From Sporosarcina sp. ACRSL (GTDB taxonomy: Bacteria; Bacillota; Bacilli; Bacillales_A; Planococcaceae): a DNA stretch of 64,000 nt. Under the pieces are notes generated by a model. That model searched no databases and was not told the origin of the DNA. It saw nothing but the letters and a program-made list of their open reading frames with translations. The position numbers and the translations under genes were made by a program. Shown here piece by piece: positions 43,479-52,787 of this stretch. The DNA lies in assembly GCF_022346605.1 (NCBI RefSeq), contig NZ_JAKRNT010000002.1, forward strand, positions 310,001-374,000. The letters run 5' to 3'. Positions within the stretch are counted from its first letter, which is position 1. The number at the start of each line of letters is the position of its first letter.

Positions 43479-44843
43479 TTATTTCAAAGCCTCTAGTAAT
43501 GAACGGGCTTTGTTCACAGTCTCCTTATATTCCAAAGCAGGCACGGATTCTTTCACAACACCTGCCCCTGCTTGCACGGAAGCAACCCCATCTTTCACAA
43601 GCATCGTCCGGATTGTCAGGGCAAAATCAATATTTCCATTCAAGCCGATATAACCGATTGCACCTCCGTAGATTCCACGTGGCTCATCCTCCAACTGCGA
43701 AATGATGTCCATAGCAAGCTTTTTTGGCGAGCCCGTCACTGTTCCAGCAGGCAGTGTCGCCTTCAGTGCATCAAGCGCATGTACCTCAGGGGCAAGTGTT
43801 CCTACCACTTCTGAAACGAGATGCATGACATGCTCGTATCGGACGGTTTCCATGTAAGTTGCTACGTTCACGGACGTTAGCTCACAGACCATCCCCATCT
43901 CTTTCTTGCTCAATTCAACTAACATGTCGTGCTCCGAAAGTTCTTTCGGGTCGCTCCGGAGCTCTTCTTCTAACACCTGATCCTCTTGCTCATCCCGTCC
44001 CCGGCGCCGCGTTCCCGCTATCGGGTTCGTCACGACTGTTCCATCTGTCACTTTGACAAGGCTTTCCGGCGAGGCACCGAGGACGGTATGATCGCCGAAT
44101 TCCATATAGTACATATACGGCGATGGATTCTGTTTACGCAGCCGCCGGTACAGATCGAATGGATCCCCTTCGATATCCGCCTCTAGCTTGCGCGAGAGGA
44201 CAACTTGTTCTATCGCGCCCTTTTCAATGAACCCCTTCGCACGACGCACTCTGTCCTCAAATTCCTCCTGTGATAAAGCACAGCGGTAATCGGAAACCGA
44301 TACACCTTTCTCTTCTTCGACCTGACCATTCCTAATGAGCTCTGCCAATGCATTCAAGTCAGGCTTTGCATACTCTGGACGGATTTCCGTATGCAACAAC
44401 GTCACTTCATTCAACAGATGGTCGAAGATAATGACCGTGTCGTAAATATTGAAATATACATCGGGCAACTGATTCTCTTTAGCACGAATCCCTTCCACAC
44501 GTGCCGCACCGTAGCCGACATACCCGACCGCACCTCCCATAAATGGATACTTCCCGTGCTCGGCAATCCGAGGCATAAGCCTTTTCAGCAGCGCATACAT
44601 TTCCCCTTCATGCACATATGTCTTCTCCGTCGCATACACGAACTCTTCCAGCCGGCCATTCCCTCCGCGATACGCCTTCACCGGATCGATCCCGATGAAC
44701 GAATACCGCCCCGACCGATCATGCTGCGACGAGCTCTCCAATAAAAACCGCCGACGCCCATGCAACCGCCTGAATATGAGGATTGGCGTCAACGAATCCC
44801 CTTCGATCTTCTTCTCCGTAATACGCAAACTCATCTTTTCCAT
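43479..44843 (-). CDS. trpE: Anthranilate synthase component I
   Basis: A 454-residue chorismate-using enzyme. RRFLLESSSQHDRSGRYSFIG shows the complete LLES-x10-S motif that binds the feedback inhibitor tryptophan. The catalytic core includes YMYYMEFGDHTVLGASPESLVKV, NPIAGTRRRGRD, LPAGTVTGSPKKLAMDII and GIYGGAIGYIGLNGNIDFALTIRT. It needs an amidotransferase partner coded elsewhere. AGAGGAG precedes the ATG. It is the first trp gene, about 400 bp downstream of a T-box terminator, with array F and a second promoter in between. Confidence 0.96.
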   Translation of the reverse strand: MEKMSLRITEKKIEGDSLTPILIFRRLHGRRRFLLESSSQHDRSGRYSFIGIDPVKAYRGGNGRLEEFVYATEKTYVHEGEMYALLKRLMPRIAEHGKYPFMGGAVGYVGYGAARVEGIRAKENQLPDVYFNIYDTVIIFDHLLNEVTLLHTEIRPEYAKPDLNALAELIRNGQVEEEKGVSVSDYRCALSQEEFEDRVRRAKGFIEKGAIEQVVLSRKLEADIEGDPFDLYRRLRKQNPSPYMYYMEFGDHTVLGASPESLVKVTDGTVVTNPIAGTRRRGRDEQEDQVLEEELRSDPKELSEHDMLVELSKKEMGMVCELTSVNVATYMETVRYEHVMHLVSEVVGTLAPEVHALDALKATLPAGTVTGSPKKLAMDIISQLEDEPRGIYGGAIGYIGLNGNIDFALTIRTMLVKDGVASVQAGAGVVKESVPALEYKETVNKARSLLEALK

Positions 44844-44875
44844 CTCATCTCTCCTCTTCTTTTTGTGGGTGGTGC

Positions 44876-44904
44876 GTTATCGATCATTTTCTTTAATTTG
44901 TCAA
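44876..44904 (-). promoter_or_regulatory. Possible second trp promoter between array F and trpE
   Basis: A perfect -35 TTGACA (44899-44904), 17 bp, and a weak -10 GATAAC (44876-44881), ending 33 bp before trpE. If active it would bypass the T-box. Confidence 0.4.
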
Positions 44905-45081
44905 AAGCACTTGGCGCGACAGGTTTTGAGAGAGCATACTTTTTACCCCGCGATCATTAGGACGTGGAGAAACTTTCATGGCTTAGTGACTTCCAATTAC
45001 GCGCTAAATGCCTTTGACAATCTACGAACTCCCATTGAACGAACATTAATTGATTATCCACGGCGCGTTCTATATTTGCCA

Positions 45082-45215
45082 AAAGTCCCAAAATGAGCAT
45101 AACTCCTCTGAAATCGCTCATAACTAGTGCAAAATCGCGCATATCACCTCTTAATTCACGCAAAACTCACCGAAACTTGAGCATAACCGCCGCTAATTCG
45201 CGCATAACTTTATAA
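45082..45215. repeat. 21-bp phased intergenic array F (word GCGCATAAC)
   Basis: AAAGTCCC at 45082-45089 is followed by six 21-bp units starting at 45090, 45111, 45132, 45153, 45174 and 45195, with cores GAGCATAAC, GCTCATAAC, GCGCATATC and so on. Head and first unit match array C closely. It sits between the trp T-box terminator and trpE, so it forms part of the trp leader transcript. Confidence 0.87.
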
Positions 45216-45241
45216 CACCCTAACGCAATCCCAAGAAAAAC

Positions 45242-45590
45242 AAAAAAGCCCTCTGCAAAAGGACAGAAAAGTCCAATTGCAGAGGACGGATTACCCGCGT
45301 TGCCACCTCTATTTGAAGCCATCACAAAACAGCTTCCACTCGGCGCACCTAAAAAAGGCGCTTCCCGTAACGTGGGAAAGACGTCCGCCTAGAAATCTCC
45401 AGGCAGCTCTCATAAGTCCATTCACACCGGCCACGAATCAGTTTCCACCACCCACTGACTCTCTACATCGCGATTCCGATGCTACTCCTCTTATTCAACA
45501 ATTTCTCAGCTATGCTCTTCTCAACTAGGCTCATCTGTTCCTGGGCGGCGCCGCTCCCGGCCCCTCTACCCTCTCCGAACAAAAAAGTTG
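45242..45590 (-). promoter_or_regulatory. T-box leader (tRNA-Trp sensing) of the trp operon
   Basis: On the minus strand the leader has a specifier region GAATGGACTTATGAGAG with Trp codon UGG at 45418-45420, and the T-box GAGGTGGCAACGCGGGT (45293-45310), one base off the usual AGGTGGNACCGCG. It ends in a terminator, CCTCTGCAA/TTGCAGAGG plus T6 (45242-45285). The TGGC of the T-box would pair with GCCA, fitting a tRNA-Trp with discriminator G. Uncharged tRNA-Trp should stabilise the antiterminator and turn on trpEDCFBA. B. subtilis uses TRAP instead; T-box control of trp occurs in other Firmicutes. Confidence 0.88.
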
Positions 45591-45595
45591 CTTTA

Positions 45596-45624
45596 ACCTT
45601 ACTATTCATTCAATCAATTGTCAA
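45596..45624 (-). promoter_or_regulatory. Promoter of the trp T-box leader
   Basis: TTGACA (45619-45624), 17 bp, TAAGGT (45596-45601), directly upstream of the T-box leader. Confidence 0.65.
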
Positions 45625-45654
45625 CCTTTCGATAATATATGCAGTCCCCCAATT

Positions 45655-45683
45655 TTGTATAACAATCGCCCAAGCTGTACAAT
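45655..45683 (+). promoter_or_regulatory. Promoter of the pseudouridine synthase gene
   Basis: TTGTAT (45655-45660), 17 bp, TACAAT (45678-45683), divergent from the trp promoter; about 32 bp before the ATG at 45716. Confidence 0.65.
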
Positions 45684-45715
45684 AGTGGGAAAGAAACTCG
45701 AAAAAGGTGAACCTC

Positions 45716-46420
45716 ATGCGAATCAATAAATACTTAAGCGAAGCCGGTATCGTCTCCCGACGCGGTGCAGATAAATGGATCGAAGACGGACGCGTCACAA
45801 TTAACGGTCAGCCAGCCGAACTCGGAAGCAGAGTCGAACAGGGCGATGAAGTTCATGTCGACGGCAAACCTGTGAAAACCGAAGAGCAGCTCGTCTATAT
45901 CGCTCTCAATAAACCCGTTGGCATCACAAGTACAACCGAACGCCACATCGAAGGGAATGTCGTCGATTTCGTCAACCACCCGCTCCGCATCTTCCATATC
46001 GGAAGACTCGACAAAGACTCCGACGGCTTGCTGCTTCTGACGAATGACGGGGATATTGTCAATGAAATCCTGCGCGAAGAACACGGCCACGAAAAAGAAT
46101 ATATCGTTACCGTCGACCGCCCCATCACAAAGGAATTCATTCACAAAATGGAATCTGGCGTCGAAATCCTCGACACAATAACGAAACCATGCAAAGTGAA
46201 ACAACTGGGCCCCCGCAAATTTAATATCACGTTGACGCAAGGGCTCAACCGCCAAATCCGCCGCATGTGCTCAGCACTCGGTTACAACGTCCGACGCCTA
46301 CAGCGCACACGTATTATGAACATCCATCTCGGCAATTTGCCGATCGGACAATGGCGCGACCTGACGGAAAAGGAATTAAAAGAGATGTTTCAAATGCTTG
46401 ATTATGAGCCGAAAAGGTAA
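45716..46420 (+). CDS. rluF: 23S rRNA pseudouridine synthase, RluB/RluF type
   Basis: About 234 residues: an N-terminal S4 RNA-binding domain ([33 protein letters not shown]) and the pseudouridine synthase domain with catalytic Asp in [21 protein letters not shown], plus [11 protein letters not shown] and the [28 protein letters not shown] motif. This arrangement fits RluF (U2604), though RluB/RsuA members look alike. The ATG at 45716 follows AAAGGTG; a GTG at 45707 overlaps that site. It is a single gene with its own terminator. Confidence 0.9.
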   Translation: MRINKYLSEAGIVSRRGADKWIEDGRVTINGQPAELGSRVEQGDEVHVDGKPVKTEEQLVYIALNKPVGITSTTERHIEGNVVDFVNHPLRIFHIGRLDKDSDGLLLLTNDGDIVNEILREEHGHEKEYIVTVDRPITKEFIHKMESGVEILDTITKPCKVKQLGPRKFNITLTQGLNRQIRRMCSALGYNVRRLQRTRIMNIHLGNLPIGQWRDLTEKELKEMFQMLDYEPKR

Positions 46421-46451
46421 AGACAACATGTAAGTATTGGTTAGCAATAGA

Positions 46452-46484
46452 GGGCGATGCATATTGTACATACATCGCCCTTTT
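46452..46484 (+). terminator. Terminator of the pseudouridine synthase gene
   Basis: GGGCGATG and CATCGCCC form an 8-bp stem around 13 nt, followed by TTTT and T-rich sequence. The next roughly 200 bp up to 46690 is AT-rich and holds nothing I can name. Confidence 0.85.
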
Positions 46485-46760
46485 ACTATTATTTTATAAA
46501 AAAATGAATTGTTCCCTACCTATTCCACTCAATTTCAATCAGTACCGACTTTGAAATATTTCTTTACCTAAAAATCAATATTCCAACACTACATTTGCCT
46601 ATTTACACGCATCCATTAACATTACAAAATGTTTCATCCTTGTTAAAAATATTAAATACGATTGTGTACTGTTTCTTTTTCATAGGATTAACTTTATAAT
46701 GCACACTAGATGATTTTCTTAATGAAAATTATACTTCTAGCTCCAGGAAGGAGATCGATT

Positions 46761-47528
46761 ATGAAAAAAATGATGTTTACGTTAATTACCGGTCTATTGG
46801 CCGTTGTTTTAGTGGCTTGCGGAGGAAATGAAGAAAATACAGAAGCTACAAATGATGATAAAGCAAAAACAGCGGAAACCGATCAGCAGAAGGAACAGGA
46901 AAAGCAAATGGCAGAAATGCAAAAGAAATTAGAAGCACAGCAAATAGATGAAAATAAAACTGTTGCCATCGTAAATGATGAAGAGATTTTAGGAAGTGAC
47001 TATAATACCGCTTTAGCCTCTATACAAGGGCAAATGCAGCTAATGGGACAAGATCCGACTTCCAAAGAAGCTACAGAGCAAGCGAAAAACCAAACAATCG
47101 ACAGCTTAGTCGGACAAACGCTTCTTCTTCAAGAGGCAAATAAAAAAAGCTATAAAGCTTCAGAGGCAGATGTTACTAAGCAGCTGGACGAATTAAAAAA
47201 ACAGTTTAAAACAGAAAAAGAATTTGATACCGCTCTTAAACAAACCGGCATAGATATGAAAACACTTGAAACTAAAATAGCTGACAATATCAAACTTCAA
47301 CAGTACGTAGAGAAAGAATTGCCGGTTGGCAAAATAACCGATGAAGAAATTCAACAAATGTATGATCAATATGCGGAACAAGGAAAGAGCACTGGTCAAG
47401 AAGTGCCAAAGCTTGAAGATATAAAACCACAAATAGAACAATCTCTTCAGCAACAAAAACAACAGCAAAAACTCGCTCAGCAGGTTGAAGAGTTAAAGAA
47501 AAATGCGACGATTGACATTAAGATTTAA
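46761..47528 (+). CDS. SurA-N-type chaperone lipoprotein without a PPIase domain
   Basis: A 255-residue lipoprotein: signal MKKMMFTLITGLLAVVLVACGG (lipobox LVAC), a Glu/Lys/Gln linker, then a SurA N-terminal-like domain (VNDEEILGSDYNTALASIQGQM; QTIDSLVGQTLLLQEANKKSYKASEADVTKQLDELKKQF). PrsA foldases of Bacillus have this layout plus a parvulin domain; here the sequence goes straight to a Gln-rich coil (QQQKQQQKLAQQVEELKK) with no parvulin motif. It may be a pure holdase for exported proteins. GGAAGGAG precedes the ATG; TATAAT at 46695-46700 is a likely -10. Its codons are more AT-rich than the neighbours'. Confidence 0.85.
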   Translation: MKKMMFTLITGLLAVVLVACGGNEENTEATNDDKAKTAETDQQKEQEKQMAEMQKKLEAQQIDENKTVAIVNDEEILGSDYNTALASIQGQMQLMGQDPTSKEATEQAKNQTIDSLVGQTLLLQEANKKSYKASEADVTKQLDELKKQFKTEKEFDTALKQTGIDMKTLETKIADNIKLQQYVEKELPVGKITDEEIQQMYDQYAEQGKSTGQEVPKLEDIKPQIEQSLQQQKQQQKLAQQVEELKKNATIDIKI

Positions 47529-47561
47529 GATGAACAGCTCTAGGGGCTGTTGACAAACAAT

Positions 47562-47606
47562 GAAAAAGAAGATGATCTCTACAATATGTAGTGTTCATCT
47601 TCTTTT
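47562..47606 (+). terminator. Terminator of the SurA-like gene
   Basis: GAAAAAGAAGATGA and TCATCTTCTTTTC form a long stem around 19 nt with T-rich 3' side. A-rich 5' side suggests it can also work for the convergent ABC gene. Confidence 0.75.
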
Positions 47607-47654
47607 CTATATTTATGAGGCTCTTTAGTTAGATTTATTTTTTTAAAATTGGAT

Positions 47655-50213
47655 TCAAATTGTAGAGGCGGGGACAGTTTTTGACACCTTGGAAAACACC
47701 CGTGTTCTGAAACCCAGCAATACATACCCGATTCCAGTCAGTAGTATCGTCATTCCAAGCAGCACCAAGCACCCATTCAACACCGTCACACCCGGATTAT
47801 TCAACACTGTCGCCACTTCCCCATTGAGGATCCGACCGATATCCAAATACGTGAACGGAGAAAATTGCGCAAAATCGCCCAGCTTAACACTCAGAAAATA
47901 CCCGACTCCACTTATTAACATCACTAAGCTATATACGGCAAAAGCCCGTGGAATGAAAAGCCCCAATACATGCGTCAAAGCAATCAAAAACAGGAAGATG
48001 CAAACGGATAGCGCTACCCCACTCAGCACATATTCGCCTAGCGGCATGAAATCAAAGCCGCCCTCGAACGCCCTCATCCCCGTGTATCCTTCAGCCTCCA
48101 CTACTTTTTTGCTGTTGTAATGAAAGATCGGATAATACCAGTCTCCGAAGCGATTGAATAGCGTACTGACGAGCAAGACGAATGCAAAGATCCCCACTAA
48201 GCCGGAAATCCCTACAATGATCGCCGTAATCACTTTTCCAAAGAAAAGCGACCGTACTGCAATCGGCTGTTTCTGCAGCGTTTGGATCGTCGGCCGTTTC
48301 CCTTTCTCGCCCGCGAATCCAGCACCTGTGACAAACAGCAATAATAACACCGGAATGAAATAGACGTAGTTGTCCATGTAGAGATAAAGCGAAAACAATC
48401 CACTGTTATCGACCTTGCGATTCTTCTCCACATGCCATTTCTTCATTTCTTTATCGTGCCAACTTTCATAAATCGTCGGGATTTCATCACCTGAGATGAT
48501 CGGTTGAACTTTATGCTTCATCAGCCACTCCTTCTCCGCCTTGCTCGCTTCCAGCATGACGTAGCTGCGTTGCCCGATCTCCCAGTGAACATATTTATTC
48601 GTAAATTCTCCACTGCTCTGCCTATTATTGAAAAGCTGATATCGGTAGAAGGATTGCCAATCCTGCTTCTCATATGCTATTTTACCCATTTCACTATTGG
48701 CAAGGATCTCTTGAAAATATGCGAGCATTGTTTCCCTATGATGCAACGCAACATCTTCGTAATACATGATCATTGCTTCATCACCCGATTTTTCAGCCTC
48801 GGCTTTTTCAATATCGAGCGTATCTAACTGTCTTTCGTAATCAGGAATAACAATGTCCTTATATAAAGCTATACTCTCATCCAACCCCTCTATATACTCC
48901 GCCTCTTTTTTCAGCGAAATCTGCCCGAGCAAAAAATAGCCAATCACAGCAAAAAGGCCAAGCACAATGATGGATTGTCTAAACAATCCCTGCCGCTTCA
49001 ACTTCCTCCATTCAAACAGAGCGCTGTTCCATGCCTCCAGGACATGTCTAGTTCTTCCCTTGTCAAAAGGCTTCTTCATGTCCGATGCTCCAAATAATCC
49101 CCGTTCCTCTTCAGGCATTACGATAGCCGCCGCCAACAACAGCAAAGTCCAACAAACCGCAGCCATTGGAAATAACCAAAACGAGCCGTCCACCGTTTCA
49201 GAGACAATCGTTGTGATGTTCAATAAATGAAACGGATTCCAAATCGTCTGCATCCCTTCATTGAGCAATGTCGTCGAAAACCCAACAGCTCCAACGAACC
49301 CCGTCAACACCAAAACTGCAAACGAGCTTCTAAATTGCGTGCTCAGTAACATGATGAAGCTGAAAATCAATGTACCCGCACAGAAAAACAGCAAAAAGAG
49401 CCGAGCCAAATACGCAGATGTCGAAATGAATGTAAATGCACCTCCGGATTGGATGAGCTGCGGATAGGTGAAATTCCATGCCTGCTTACCGAATGCATAA
49501 GGAATCAGCAATCCAATAGATAAAACAATAAGGAGAAAAACGCAAAGCACAATGAGCACACCTGTATACTTCGCTACGATACGTTTCCACTTGGCAATGG
49601 GCTGTGTTTTCAGCGTCAACCAAGTCTGCTGCTCCTTTTCAGACGTCACGACATTTCCAAAGAAGAGCACGAGAAACAAAATCCCGCCTACGCTTAATAA
49701 AAGATTGGAGATTCGCTTTAACACGAGAGCCGGCGAAATCGGATATTCGTCATCCACATAAGGGAGTTCATGCTTGAGAAGCCAATCATTTTTCTGGATT
49801 GCCTTCTCCCTCTCCAATCCATACAGCGAACCAAATCCAGCTTCCGCCACCTCCAACAACTCCACACTCTTCAAGAAGTCCTGTTCTATGGCAGGGATTT
49901 TACCCCAATCAGCGTTATGGATTGCCCCTTTCCAACGAAAGAAGATGGTCCCCAATTCAGCGATATGCTCCTGCTGCTGTCGCATCGCATCATCTAATTC
50001 TTCTCTATATTCGCGTTCCTTATAGAAATGATACAGAGCGTCAACCTCTTCCGAATACGGTCGAATGGTTTCCAAGGCCCTCTCTTTCATGGCCTCTCGT
50101 TCAGAATAGTTTTGGTAAAAGACGCCCCCAACACCTAAGACCACTACCAAAAGCAACCAAACCAGCTTCTTCTGCCGCCAAATCTTCTTCATTTCAAACC
50201 TCAATAAACCCAT
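47655..50213 (-). CDS. Very large ABC-2 permease, tandem paralogue 2 (852 aa)
   Basis: Two ABC-2-like modules in one chain. Module 1 opens MGLLRFEMKKIWRQKKLVWLLLVVVLGVGGVFYQN, followed by a long outside loop and helices from SNLLLSVGGILFLVLFFGNVV with the SEKEQQTWLTLKTQPIAKWKRIVAKYTGVLIVL motif. Module 2 opens near residue 405, WNSALFEWRKLKRQGLFRQSIIVLGLFAVIGYFLLG, and ends in a second helix cluster with GEKGKRPTIQTLQKQPIAVRSLFFGKVI. Each copy of the motif after the loop is what one normal permease has. It is paralogous to the next gene over its whole length. The substrate is unknown. Start chosen at M9 of the open frame. Confidence 0.85.
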   Translation of the reverse strand: MGLLRFEMKKIWRQKKLVWLLLVVVLGVGGVFYQNYSEREAMKERALETIRPYSEEVDALYHFYKEREYREELDDAMRQQQEHIAELGTIFFRWKGAIHNADWGKIPAIEQDFLKSVELLEVAEAGFGSLYGLEREKAIQKNDWLLKHELPYVDDEYPISPALVLKRISNLLLSVGGILFLVLFFGNVVTSEKEQQTWLTLKTQPIAKWKRIVAKYTGVLIVLCVFLLIVLSIGLLIPYAFGKQAWNFTYPQLIQSGGAFTFISTSAYLARLFLLFFCAGTLIFSFIMLLSTQFRSSFAVLVLTGFVGAVGFSTTLLNEGMQTIWNPFHLLNITTIVSETVDGSFWLFPMAAVCWTLLLLAAAIVMPEEERGLFGASDMKKPFDKGRTRHVLEAWNSALFEWRKLKRQGLFRQSIIVLGLFAVIGYFLLGQISLKKEAEYIEGLDESIALYKDIVIPDYERQLDTLDIEKAEAEKSGDEAMIMYYEDVALHHRETMLAYFQEILANSEMGKIAYEKQDWQSFYRYQLFNNRQSSGEFTNKYVHWEIGQRSYVMLEASKAEKEWLMKHKVQPIISGDEIPTIYESWHDKEMKKWHVEKNRKVDNSGLFSLYLYMDNYVYFIPVLLLLFVTGAGFAGEKGKRPTIQTLQKQPIAVRSLFFGKVITAIIVGISGLVGIFAFVLLVSTLFNRFGDWYYPIFHYNSKKVVEAEGYTGMRAFEGGFDFMPLGEYVLSGVALSVCIFLFLIALTHVLGLFIPRAFAVYSLVMLISGVGYFLSVKLGDFAQFSPFTYLDIGRILNGEVATVLNNPGVTVLNGCLVLLGMTILLTGIGYVLLGFRTRVFSKVSKTVPASTI

Positions 50214-50237
50214 AACTCCAACCCCCTTCCCCAGCAT

Positions 50238-52787
50238 TCATACCGTCGCTGTAACCGACTTCCCCGTCTTCACAAATCTCTTCTCAAACCTCAATCCAAC
50301 ATAAGCGACCACCAAAAGAAAAACCGTCGCTCCGAGCAGCATAGCGCAGCCCATATATACGCTTATTGCTGGATTGTTCAATAGCGCCAAAATCTCCCCG
50401 TTAGCGATTTTCGGTATGTTCAAATAAAGGAAAGGTGAGTACTGGGTGAAATCGTCCAATTTCCAACTCAACAAGTAACCCGCGCCGCTGAGCAATCCAG
50501 TCAGTGCGTACACAGCTAACGGCTGGCGTATGAAGAGCCCTAGGACATTTGTTAACGCGAGAAGGAATAATACGACACAGACATAGAGCAAAAGCGCCTT
50601 CAACAAATACTCTCCGAGCGGCGTGAAGTGATAGCCACCTTCGAAAGCCCTCAACCCTGTATAGTCGAACGACTGAACTTCTCGCTTGCTATGGTAATGC
50701 AGCACCGGGTACATCCAGTCGCCGAACCGGTTGAACACCGTCCCGACCAGCACGGTAAACAGGAAAATGCCAACCGCACTCCCTATCGCCACAACGGAAC
50801 TGTAAAGTACTTTCCCAAGGAAGAGGGACCGCTTTGTGATGGGTAACGTCTTCAACAGATGTAGCGTCGGCCTCTTTCCACGCTCGCCTGCAAATCCCGC
50901 GCCGACAAGAAGCATGAATAAAAGCAGGGGAATTAAGTATAGATAGTCTCGGAAATACATGTATAACGAAAACAATCCGCTATGATCCACTTTCCGGTTC
51001 ATCTTGTCGGTCCATTCCTTTTCCCTCCGCTGTTCCGGTTTCCAGTTGTCATAAATGTTTGGAATGTACGTACCTGAAAAGACAGGACGGATTTCATGTT
51101 CTTCCATCCATTCCTTTTGGGCAATGCTCGTTTCATAGCCAAAGATACTTTGCGGAAGTTGCATGTACTTCTTTGCCTCGGCCTGCATTTCATATATTCG
51201 GCGGTCATTGAACAGCTGATACTCATAAAATGGCGTCCAATCCCGCTTTCCATAGGCATCTAACGCCAGTACGGCAAGTTTCGCCTCTTCGCGGGCACTC
51301 TCTATATAACCATGGTAAGTTTCAATATTATGCCCATAGATGAATTCTCCATCTTCACCCTTCTCGTTTGCGGCTTCAATCATTTTCTCTAGTTCCTCGA
51401 TCGTTTTCATATAGAAAGGAATAATTTCCGTCTCTGTCTGTTCTATAAATAACGTTATTCTTTCAATAGCTTCCTTCTCCTTCACCTTCACTTGCTCCGC
51501 GAAAATGAAGTAGCCAACGACAACTGCTATGGATAAGACAATCAAAGATTGACCTACAAGCCCCCTTCGCCGCGACTTCCGCCATTCAAACAAACTTGTA
51601 TTCCAAAGAGCGCGGAAATGTTTCGGCCGCCCTTTTCGGAATGGCTTCAGTTCCTCAGCCGATTTAAATAAACCCCGTCCGCCTTCGCGCAATAAAATGG
51701 TCGCTGCAAGCAATACGACACTCCATAGAAACGCCGAAACAGCATAAAGCCATATCGGATAGACCGGCATTTCGGTTAGAAACCGGTCTGCACGGAAGAA
51801 CTGGAAAGGGTTCCAAGGCGTCTGAATGATAGCCAGTGTGTCCGTCAGTACGACTCCGACCATTGTGATGAAGCCTGTAAACATGATGTTGGCAAATGAA
51901 CTTCTCAACTGAGTTCCGATCAAGAGTGACAAGGCAAAGAGAAATGCCGCCGCTCCTAGAAATAGGATGGTGACGTTCAACAAATGCTGCCAAACGGGAA
52001 TAATGGCGAAAGAATCGCCCGTCTCAAGGAACTGTGGATACGACAAGTCATTGAATGTATCCCCAAAAACGTTGGGAATCGTCCACCCTCCAATTACTAT
52101 GACAGCCAGGAAGAAGACCATCACAACTAGCATTCCGGAATATTTCGCAAGCAACAGCTTCCATCTACGAATGGGCTGCGTTCGTAACGTCAACAATGTC
52201 TGTTGCTCCTTCTCGGACATATACGAATTCCCGAATAGAAGGAGTAGCAATAAAAGCCCGCCTGGTCCCAACAAAATTGTGGCGATTTTACCCATTTGCA
52301 AAGCAGGGGTTACGGGATATGTTTCATTCGCATACGGCAGCCCGTGTTCTACCAAATAGGCATTCTTTGCGATTGCCTTCTCCCTCTCAACACCTGCTAA
52401 GGCTGTAAATACGCCGCCCGCTTCCTCGTATTTCGCTAAATTTGTCAAAAAATCGTTTTCAATCTGTGGGATTTCATGCCAGCGCTCTCCGTAGATAGCG
52501 CTTTTCCAAAGAAAGAGAGCCTGAGCCATATTGTTTAAGCTCTCAAATTGCTTCGCCTGCTCCTCCGTCATCCTGTTTTCCCGGTTCAATGGCAGGAGCT
52601 GTGCATATAATTCATCTGCCTTACCGACAATGAATGAAATATTTTCCTCGGCCTCTTTCTTCATTAGATCCTGCTCTATTTTATTTTGATAGAACACCCA
52701 ACTGATGCATAACAGCACGATCACCAATAACCAAGCAAGCTTCTTCTGCCGCCAGATCTTCTTCAGCTCAAACTTCAACAAGCTCAT
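50238..52787 (-). CDS. Very large ABC-2 permease, tandem paralogue 1 (849 aa)
   Basis: Same build as its neighbour: module 1 MSLLKFELKKIWRQKKLAWLLVIVLLCISWVFYQN, loop, SEKEQQTLLTLRTQPIRRWKLLLAKYSGMLVVMVFF; module 2 TSLFEWRKSRRRGLVGQSLIVLSIAVVVGYFIFAEQ, loop, GERGKRPTLHLLKTLPITKRSLFLGKVLYSS. The loops (each about 120-180 residues, acidic and Tyr-rich) are outside the membrane. The two genes arose by tandem duplication and may form a heterodimer of four modules. The start ATG at 52787 lies 20 bp inside the end of the ATPase gene; upstream in-frame codons are antisense to nothing and read through the ATPase. Confidence 0.85.
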   Translation of the reverse strand: MSLLKFELKKIWRQKKLAWLLVIVLLCISWVFYQNKIEQDLMKKEAEENISFIVGKADELYAQLLPLNRENRMTEEQAKQFESLNNMAQALFLWKSAIYGERWHEIPQIENDFLTNLAKYEEAGGVFTALAGVEREKAIAKNAYLVEHGLPYANETYPVTPALQMGKIATILLGPGGLLLLLLLFGNSYMSEKEQQTLLTLRTQPIRRWKLLLAKYSGMLVVMVFFLAVIVIGGWTIPNVFGDTFNDLSYPQFLETGDSFAIIPVWQHLLNVTILFLGAAAFLFALSLLIGTQLRSSFANIMFTGFITMVGVVLTDTLAIIQTPWNPFQFFRADRFLTEMPVYPIWLYAVSAFLWSVVLLAATILLREGGRGLFKSAEELKPFRKGRPKHFRALWNTSLFEWRKSRRRGLVGQSLIVLSIAVVVGYFIFAEQVKVKEKEAIERITLFIEQTETEIIPFYMKTIEELEKMIEAANEKGEDGEFIYGHNIETYHGYIESAREEAKLAVLALDAYGKRDWTPFYEYQLFNDRRIYEMQAEAKKYMQLPQSIFGYETSIAQKEWMEEHEIRPVFSGTYIPNIYDNWKPEQRREKEWTDKMNRKVDHSGLFSLYMYFRDYLYLIPLLLFMLLVGAGFAGERGKRPTLHLLKTLPITKRSLFLGKVLYSSVVAIGSAVGIFLFTVLVGTVFNRFGDWMYPVLHYHSKREVQSFDYTGLRAFEGGYHFTPLGEYLLKALLLYVCVVLFLLALTNVLGLFIRQPLAVYALTGLLSGAGYLLSWKLDDFTQYSPFLYLNIPKIANGEILALLNNPAISVYMGCAMLLGATVFLLVVAYVGLRFEKRFVKTGKSVTATV

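Noticed and set aside
44857..45080. Remnant coding sequence between array F and trpE
   Set aside because: The 68-codon minus-strand frame crosses the array, lacks a ribosome site and resembles no family I know.
46485..46694. Gene or RNA in the AT-rich gap before the SurA-like gene
   Set aside because: No frame with a ribosome site and no convincing stem beyond the upstream terminator; only a -10-like TATAAT at the end.
47530..47560. Possible insertion-sequence end (GGGGCTGTTGACAAA) after the SurA-like gene
   Set aside because: Only one end-like string was seen, with no matching inverted end or transposase.
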